Shown piece by piece: positions 58,919 to 64,000 of a DNA stretch of 64,000 nucleotides. The position numbers and the translations under genes were made by a program. Numbering within the stretch: the first letter of the stretch is position 1; each line of letters starts with the position of its first letter. A model generated the notes under the pieces. It was not told the origin of the DNA. It searched no databases and saw only the letters and a program-made list of their open reading frames with translations. The DNA is from Natrinema sp. CBA1119 (GTDB taxonomy: Archaea > Halobacteriota > Halobacteria > Halobacteriales > Natrialbaceae): positions 2,666,001 through 2,730,000 of the forward strand of contig NZ_PDBS01000001.1 of assembly GCF_002572525.1 (NCBI RefSeq). The letters run 5' to 3'.

Positions 58919-61065
58919 GCGACGCCTACGACGTGCAACTCGTCGACAGCGGCGGGACGACCTACGAACGATTCGCGATAGCCGTCGTCATCGGTTCGTT
59001 CGGGGCGTTCGCCCTCGGGACCGCGGCGCTGTTCGAGTGGATCGCCGTCGAGAGTCTGGCAACGTACTTCGGCGTCGCACTACTTTCGCTCGGTCTGGCA
59101 ACCGGGATGCTCGGTGCGTTCTCGCGGTGGGGCGGCGTTCGGACGACTCCCGACCGCTCGCCCGGTCTCGGCGCCGTGCTCGTTCAAATGCCGCTCTGGA
59201 CGGTCACCGCGGGCTTTCTCGCCGGAACTACGCTCGGACTCGGCGCGCTGGGATGGGTCGTCGCGGCGTTCGTGGGGCTGCTCGTCGGCGCGCTGACGAT
59301 CACCGCCCGCGAGGATCTCGGCGCGACGATCCCCACCGCAGTGTTCGTCTGCTTCCTCGGCATCGTCTTCCTGACCGGCGTGATTTCCCCGACATGGGTG
59401 TGGGAATCATCGTCGTTCGACGCCGTCATTCCGGGGCAGATCGCGATTCCGTTGCTGACGATGGTCGGCGGCCTCCTCGCGGGTCAATCCAGCGCGATCG
59501 CGTACGAGGGATTCGGAACGCGCGGCAGGCAGAACGGGGCGTTCTTGCTGATATCGTTCGGCGTATTGCTCACGCTCTCGGTGCTCGTTTTCCTGCTTAC
59601 GTTCGTGTTCGAACGGGGGATCACGGTCGTACTCGAGAACCTCACGGTCGGTGCCGGGACGGCGCTACTTCTCGCCGTCGCGGCGCTGGTCCTGTCGGTG
59701 AGAGTCGGGCACGTCAACCCGGCGACGGCCGACGGCACGGACAAAATCGTCTCGTTCGTTCATCTCGCCGTGGTGGTCGTGCTCTCCCTCGTCGGTATCG
59801 TCTTCGCGTATACGATCGCCGCGAATCACACCCTCTCGGGATACGCGGTGACGGTCGAACCGACGAGCACCGTCGGTGCGCTGCCGGGGCTGCTCGTCGG
59901 CATCGTCTTCCTGGACGTGCTCCGCCGCTCGACTCGGCCGTGGTCGCCGGAAATTGGCGCGGGCCGTACCGTCGCCCGTCTCCTCGCCGTCGCCGTCGGC
60001 GCGATGGCCGTTCTCGTCCTCCTCGAACTCGTCGCGGGGATCGAGCTCGCGGTCGTACCGATACTCGCGATAGCCGTGGGTGGCGTTTCGGCGGCTACCG
60101 CCGTCGTGACCGCTGGCGCGCACGTCAGCGGTCGGCATCTTCCGACGTGGATCCCGCCGTTGTCGCGGATGGGGGCCGTCGCAGTGGGCGCGTTCGTCGT
60201 CTGCTGCCTTCACGCGACCGTCACGGGTACCGACGTCGGCGGTACGGTCGGTATCGCCGCCAGCGGTGCCATCGACTGGCCGTTCGTGATGAACCCGTCG
60301 AAGGGGCTCGGCATCCAGAAAGGCGTGATGCCGGCGATGGTCGGGACGATCTGGCTCGTTCTCGGCGCGGTCGTGTTCGCGGTTCCCTTGGCCGTCGGTG
60401 CCGCCGTCTTCCTCACCGAGTACGCCGAAGACAGCATCTTCACCCGCGCGGTCGACATCGCCACGAACGGACTGTGGAGCACCCCAAGCATCGTCTTCGG
60501 CCTGTTCGGCCTCGCGTTCCTCGTCCCGCGCTTCGGCGGTACCCCCTCCATCTTCGCGAGCCAGTTGGTGCTCGGATTCATGCTGCTCCCGCTCGTGCTC
60601 ATCACGAGTCGGGAAGCCATGAAGAGCGTGCCCGACGAGTACCGTGACGCGAGCGCCGCACTCGGCGTTTCGAAATGGGAAACGATCAGAAGCGTCGTCG
60701 TCCCCGCATCGATGCCGGGGGTCATTACCGGGGTTATCCTCGGTGTCGGTCGAATCGCCGGCGAAACCGCACCCCTGTTGCTTGTCCTGAACGGGCCGAA
60801 CTTCTCGACCAGGTCGCCCGGTATCCTCTCCAGTTTCATGGTCCGGGTCAGCCTCCAGCCGCCGTTCGTCCACGTCTCTAACCCCGCACTGCTCGAGCGG
60901 GCGAGCGCACTTCCCTACCAGCTGTACGCGGTTATCACCGCCGGTGTCGCTGCCGAAGAGCCATTCGGCTGGGGAACGGCGCTCGTCTTGCTCTGCGTCG
61001 TCCTCTCGTTCTTCGCGATGGGTGTCGCGAGCCGACGCTACTTCAGGAGGAAACTACACCAATGA
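58915..61065 (+). CDS. pstA: Phosphate ABC transporter permease PstA, with long N-terminal membrane extension
   Basis: A 716-residue protein, more than twice the length of bacterial PstA (about 290). Residues about 455-716 are the normal permease: [62 protein letters not shown] (EAA loop) and [19 protein letters not shown]. The first 440 residues hold about ten further hydrophobic helices with no recognisable motif. The extension may add a membrane domain to the transporter. Its stop overlaps pstB (ATGA). No internal start makes a standard-length gene more likely, since the coding is continuous. Confidence 0.88.
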   Translation: MSDAYDVQLVDSGGTTYERFAIAVVIGSFGAFALGTAALFEWIAVESLATYFGVALLSLGLATGMLGAFSRWGGVRTTPDRSPGLGAVLVQMPLWTVTAGFLAGTTLGLGALGWVVAAFVGLLVGALTITAREDLGATIPTAVFVCFLGIVFLTGVISPTWVWESSSFDAVIPGQIAIPLLTMVGGLLAGQSSAIAYEGFGTRGRQNGAFLLISFGVLLTLSVLVFLLTFVFERGITVVLENLTVGAGTALLLAVAALVLSVRVGHVNPATADGTDKIVSFVHLAVVVVLSLVGIVFAYTIAANHTLSGYAVTVEPTSTVGALPGLLVGIVFLDVLRRSTRPWSPEIGAGRTVARLLAVAVGAMAVLVLLELVAGIELAVVPILAIAVGGVSAATAVVTAGAHVSGRHLPTWIPPLSRMGAVAVGAFVVCCLHATVTGTDVGGTVGIAASGAIDWPFVMNPSKGLGIQKGVMPAMVGTIWLVLGAVVFAVPLAVGAAVFLTEYAEDSIFTRAVDIATNGLWSTPSIVFGLFGLAFLVPRFGGTPSIFASQLVLGFMLLPLVLITSREAMKSVPDEYRDASAALGVSKWETIRSVVVPASMPGVITGVILGVGRIAGETAPLLLVLNGPNFSTRSPGILSSFMVRVSLQPPFVHVSNPALLERASALPYQLYAVITAGVAAEEPFGWGTALVLLCVVLSFFAMGVASRRYFRRKLHQ

Positions 61066-61985
61066 CAGAATCCAGCGTTACCACGGCAGCGGACCGAACG
61101 GAAGCCGACGGATACCCGTCGAGCAATGAAACGACGACCGGCGAGAGCGACGAGCGCACGAAAGCGGAGTGGCGCGAGTACGCGTTCGACGGCGACCCGG
61201 TCCTTTCGGTCGAGGATTTGAACGTCTGGTACGGCGACGACCACGCGCTGCAGGACATCTCGATCGACATTCCCGAACGGAGCGTGACGGCGCTCATCGG
61301 TCCGTCGGGGTGTGGCAAGTCCACGTTCCTCCGGTGTCTCAACCGGATGAACGATCGGATCAAAGGCGCTCGCGTCGAGGGAGAGGTCGCGTTCAACGCG
61401 CAGAACGTCTACGCCGATGGAACCAACCTCGTCGAACTGCGGAAACGCATCGGCATGGTGTTCCAGCATCCGAACCCGTTCCCGAAGTCGATCCGGGACA
61501 ACGTCGCCTACGGCCCGCGAAAACACGGTGACATCGACCGTGGGTTGGTTCCCAGGTTACTCGGACGCGACGAGAAAGCGAGAGAGGACGAACTGGTCGA
61601 ACGGTGCCTTCGCGACGCCGCCCTCTGGGACGAGGTTGAAGACCGCCTCGATGACAACGCGCTGGGACTGTCCGGCGGCCAGCAACAGCGGCTGTGCATC
61701 GCCAGGTGTCTCGCCGTCGACCCCGAGATCATCTTGATGGACGAACCGGCCTCGGCGCTCGACCCGATCGCCACCGCGAAGATCGAGGACCTCATCGAGG
61801 ACCTCGCCGAGGAGTATACGGTCGTCATCGTCACGCACAACATGCAACAGGCTGCCCGTATCTCGGACCAGACCGCCGTCTTCCTAACCGGCGGGGAACT
61901 CGTGGAGTACGGCGATACCGATCAGGTGTTCGAGAACCCGCGGAGCCAGCGCGTCGAAGATTACATCACCGGCAAGTTCGGGTGA
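61062..61985 (+). CDS. pstB: Phosphate ABC transporter ATP-binding protein PstB
   Basis: A 307-residue ABC ATPase with a 45-residue acidic leader. Walker A is [19 protein letters not shown] (near residue 84), then Q-loop [15 protein letters not shown], signature [15 protein letters not shown] near residue 206, Walker [14 protein letters not shown], and switch histidine [20 protein letters not shown] and FPKS are typical of PstB. It drives phosphate import by ATP hydrolysis under PstC/PstA. The long N-terminus is an acidic haloarchaeal addition. Confidence 0.93.
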   Translation: MTESSVTTAADRTEADGYPSSNETTTGESDERTKAEWREYAFDGDPVLSVEDLNVWYGDDHALQDISIDIPERSVTALIGPSGCGKSTFLRCLNRMNDRIKGARVEGEVAFNAQNVYADGTNLVELRKRIGMVFQHPNPFPKSIRDNVAYGPRKHGDIDRGLVPRLLGRDEKAREDELVERCLRDAALWDEVEDRLDDNALGLSGGQQQRLCIARCLAVDPEIILMDEPASALDPIATAKIEDLIEDLAEEYTVVIVTHNMQQAARISDQTAVFLTGGELVEYGDTDQVFENPRSQRVEDYITGKFG

Positions 61986-62702
61986 ATGGCCCGCGAGGAC
62001 TACCGGAAACGCCTCGAGCGCCTCCGCGAGGCGGTCGTCGCACTGGGTGACCTCGTCCGCGAGCAGCTCGCGGACGGACTCAGCGCGCTGTTCGCCGGCG
62101 ATCGAGAACTCGCGCGCGACGTTATCGCGGGCGACTCGGCCGTCAACCGTCGCGCCCGCGAGATCGAAGGCGACTGTCTCGACCTGCTCGCGCTCGAGCA
62201 GCCGGTCGCCGGCGACCTGCGATTCGTCGTCGCCGCGTTCAAGATCGTCACCGACCTCGAGCGGGTCGGAGATCTCGCGACGAACCTGGCCGAGTACACG
62301 CTAGAGTCGACCGGCTCCGCCCCGACGCTTCCGGATGTCGACTTCGAACGGATCGCCGCGCTCGCGCTCGAGCAACTCGAGCGGGCGATCGAGGCGTTCG
62401 TCACGGACGACCCGGACGGCTGTGTTGCCGTCGCAACGCGCGACGACGAACTGGACGCCCGCTGTGCCAGCGTCGCCGAGCGCGTCGTGCGGACCCTCAT
62501 CGATCTCCGTGCCGGGGGCGGGACGAACGAGAAGCAGCGAGTCGGGGACGAGGCCGGCGGCCCGCCAGTCGCGGACGTGTTGACCGATGTCTCGCGGACG
62601 TTCGTGATCGTTCGCGACCTCGAGCGGGTCGGCGATCACGCGGTGAACGTGGCCGCCCGGACGCTGTACGCGCTCGAGAGCGACGAGGAGCTACTCAGGT
62701 AG
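61986..62702 (+). CDS. phoU: Phosphate signalling protein PhoU
   Basis: A 238-residue helical protein starting with ATG one base after the pstB stop. LVREQLADGLSALFAGDREL near residue 21 begins the first PhoU repeat, and VAAFKIVTDLERVGDLATNLAEY near residue 82 holds its acidic metal motif. The second repeat ends with RTFVIVRDLERVGDHAVNVAARTLY near residue 202, with the matching acidic cluster. PhoU interacts with Pst and lowers uptake when phosphate is plentiful. No PhoR/PhoB-type kinase is in the window. Confidence 0.92.
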   Translation: MAREDYRKRLERLREAVVALGDLVREQLADGLSALFAGDRELARDVIAGDSAVNRRAREIEGDCLDLLALEQPVAGDLRFVVAAFKIVTDLERVGDLATNLAEYTLESTGSAPTLPDVDFERIAALALEQLERAIEAFVTDDPDGCVAVATRDDELDARCASVAERVVRTLIDLRAGGGTNEKQRVGDEAGGPPVADVLTDVSRTFVIVRDLERVGDHAVNVAARTLYALESDEELLR

Positions 62703-63173
62703 TGCACAGATCGTCGAGCTATTGATTCAAACTCGCTCGCTAAACCGTTCGAATCTGCCGACGCTCGAGGAGATTCTTGGCGAGTAAGCCGACGATCCGA
62801 ACGGGATCGATTCTGGTGGCGGTGACCCAGTTCCATCGATACTATTGGGCGACGGCCGTCCGGCGCGGGGCGGTCGGTACGGTCGATGGTTTGAGCGGAG
62901 ACGACTGATACTGAAATAATCGTATCCTCGGTGGGACCGTTATCCACATCTCTGAATTAGGTCGACGGTCAGTTGCTTCGCCCGATTGGGGCGGTACTAT
63001 AGTTCTGTGAAATCTATAGCTCTCTTCCGATATAATCATCTATGTAACACCTCGTGAACGTGTTTCCATCATTCGTCGCCGAAATATGGAGTTTAAGACT
63101 CTCTAGACGCCGTATCTATTCCAATCTCCAGACCGCTAGTAGCTACATCTGGTATTTAGATCTATATAGCTAA
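62703..63173 (+). other. AT-rich intergenic region between the two pst loci
   Basis: About 470 bases without a gene. CTATAG occurs at 62997-63002 and 63014-63019, and CTATATAG at 63162-63169. The left 200 bases are GC-rich and featureless. The right part is AT-rich and leads into the pstS2 promoter. No reading frame here looks like a real gene. Confidence 0.4.
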
Positions 63174-63193
63174 CATAGCATCGTATTTCTATA
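63174..63193 (+). promoter_or_regulatory. Promoter block of pstS2
   Basis: CATAGCATCGTATTTCTATA is nearly identical to the block before pstS1 (18 of 20). Its TATA box TATTTCTATA lies about 27 bases before the ATG at 63214. Even the start context TCACGTGATG is the same, so the upstream regions are duplicates. Confidence 0.6.
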
Positions 63194-63213
63194 CACACTC
63201 GAACGTTCACGTG

Positions 63214-64000
63214 ATGACTGATATGGACCGTTCGGCTCGATCGATTTCTCGACGAAAGGTTCTGGCGGCGACGGGCGCGGTGGGCGCGCTCTCGCTTGCC
63301 GGCTGTACCGAAAATACTGGCAACGGGGACAACGAGCGCGTCATCGTCACCGGAAGCAGTACGGTGTTTCCGATCTCCGACACGCTCGCCGAAGCGTTCA
63401 TGGACGAAAACGACGGCGTCAACGTCACCACCGACCCGACCGGCACCGGTGGCGGGTTCAACAACAACTTCTGTCCCGGCGACTCCGACATCAACGGCGC
63501 GTCGCGGCCGATTGCGGACGAGGAGGTCAGCGACTGTAACGACGACGGCGTCGAGCCGATCGAGTTCCAGATCGGCGCCGACGCGGTCACCATGGCCGTC
63601 CACAACGATTCGCCGGTCGACTGCGTCACCTACGACGAACTCGCACAGATATGGTCCGAGGACGGTGCGGAGACGTGGTCCGATGTCAACTCCGACTGGC
63701 CCGACGAGGAGATCAAACGCTACGGCCCACCCTCGACGTCCGGCACGTTCGACTGGTTCAGAAACAACGTGATCGGCGACAGCGGGACCCACGTCAGCCA
63801 GTACGAGAAGACCGAGGACGACAACAAACTCGTCGGGGGAATCTCCTCGAACGAGAACGCGATCGGCTACTTCGGCTACGCGTACTACCGAGAGAACGAG
63901 GACGACCTCAAGGCGCTCGAGATCAAGGAGAGCGAGGACGGCGAGTGTACCGCGCCGAGTCTGGACGCGGCCAGCGAGGGAACGTACCCGATGGCACGGC
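63214..64000 (+). CDS. pstS: Phosphate ABC transporter substrate-binding protein PstS (second copy, truncated by window edge)
   Basis: An open frame of 262 codons runs to the window end with no stop. Twin arginines (SRRKVLAATGAVG) and a lipobox (SLAGC) direct export. VIVTGSSTVFPISDTLAEAF near residue 46 is the phosphate-binding start, and DINGASRPIADEE and KRYGPPSTSGTFDWF continue the fold. It is clearly PstS-like but diverged from the first copy (motif GSSTVFP instead of GSSTVYP). The last part and any following pst genes lie outside the window. The promoter is shared with the first pstS. Confidence 0.88.
   Translation, partial: MTDMDRSARSISRRKVLAATGAVGALSLAGCTENTGNGDNERVIVTGSSTVFPISDTLAEAFMDENDGVNVTTDPTGTGGGFNNNFCPGDSDINGASRPIADEEVSDCNDDGVEPIEFQIGADAVTMAVHNDSPVDCVTYDELAQIWSEDGAETWSDVNSDWPDEEIKRYGPPSTSGTFDWFRNNVIGDSGTHVSQYEKTEDDNKLVGGISSNENAIGYFGYAYYRENEDDLKALEIKESEDGECTAPSLDAASEGTYPMAR

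Noticed and set aside
62636-62947. Minus-strand frame between phoU and pstS2
   Set aside because: Mixed composition, partly antisense to phoU, no recognised motif and no good promoter.
1-64000. Insertion sequences, integrases or prophage genes
   Set aside because: I looked for transposase and integrase signatures near the repeats and the hisH remnant and found none. The palindrome at 9664 is the only MITE-like element.

Overview
The window is chromosomal DNA from a halophilic archaeon (class Halobacteria; a Natrialbaceae-like genus is a guess). The evidence is the very high GC content, strongly acidic proteins, many leaderless genes with a TATA-like box about 27 bases before the start codon, and archaeal or haloarchaeal genes: diphthine synthase, Taw1, Tsr3, Trm1, L40e, a kinase-type RbkR, type 4 uracil-DNA glycosylase and Orc1/Cdc6. 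No tRNA, rRNA, CRISPR array or intact insertion sequence was seen.

Layout. 1-13.8 kb: housekeeping and small genes (partial dphB, a Rieske protein, a class V aminotransferase, CstA, small membrane and zinc-ribbon proteins, a COG0523 GTPase, an ArsA/Get3 ATPase, a YchF-like GTPase, a DUF7344 regulator and a membrane spermidine-synthase-like protein). Intergenic repeats lie between them. 14-25 kb: an HTH regulator, an EamA transporter behind a possible leader peptide, Pth2, dCTP deaminase, a Vms1/eRF1-like GGQ protein, a frameshifted alpha/beta hydrolase, a YihY protein and Trm1. 25-27.1 kb: a divergent orc1/cdc6 gene, with eight copies of an ORB-like motif just upstream that together look like a replication origin. 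27-42.6 kb: HisH, UDG, DUF99/DUF5786, a secreted copper-type protein, L40e, Tsr3, a rhodanese-MBL sulfur enzyme, SpoIIM, MFS, DUF502, IlvE and the ribB-rbkR riboflavin operon. 42.9-54.1 kb: a co-directional surface-polysaccharide locus. 54-56.5 kb: a DICT sensor, a frameshifted taw1 and a small membrane protein. 56.6-64 kb: one complete pst phosphate-uptake operon (pstS-pstC-pstA-pstB-phoU) and the start of a second pstS.

How genes work together. The polysaccharide locus has three glycosyltransferases, four alkaline-phosphatase-superfamily enzymes, a pyruvyl transferase and a flippase, mostly with ATGA/GTGA start-stop overlaps. It probably builds and exports an anionic surface polymer. None of its sulfatase-like members shows the Cys-x-Pro-x-Arg motif of formylglycine sulfatases. 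The two pstS genes share a nearly identical 20-base promoter block, so the two systems are probably co-regulated by phosphate. RbkR is both riboflavin kinase and DNA-binding protein, and two TATACCG repeats 21 bases apart sit in its own promoter.

Unusual points. Two genes (taw1 and the alpha/beta hydrolase) each lack one base, in or beside a short G run, which could be real mutation or sequence error. An 85-base palindrome supplies the stop codon of the ArsA gene. A hydrophobic reading frame continues in frame past the stop of the DUF7344 gene. A diverged copy of the 3' end of hisH lies 105 bases below the real one. A dispersed repeat family occurs twice in opposite orientation.
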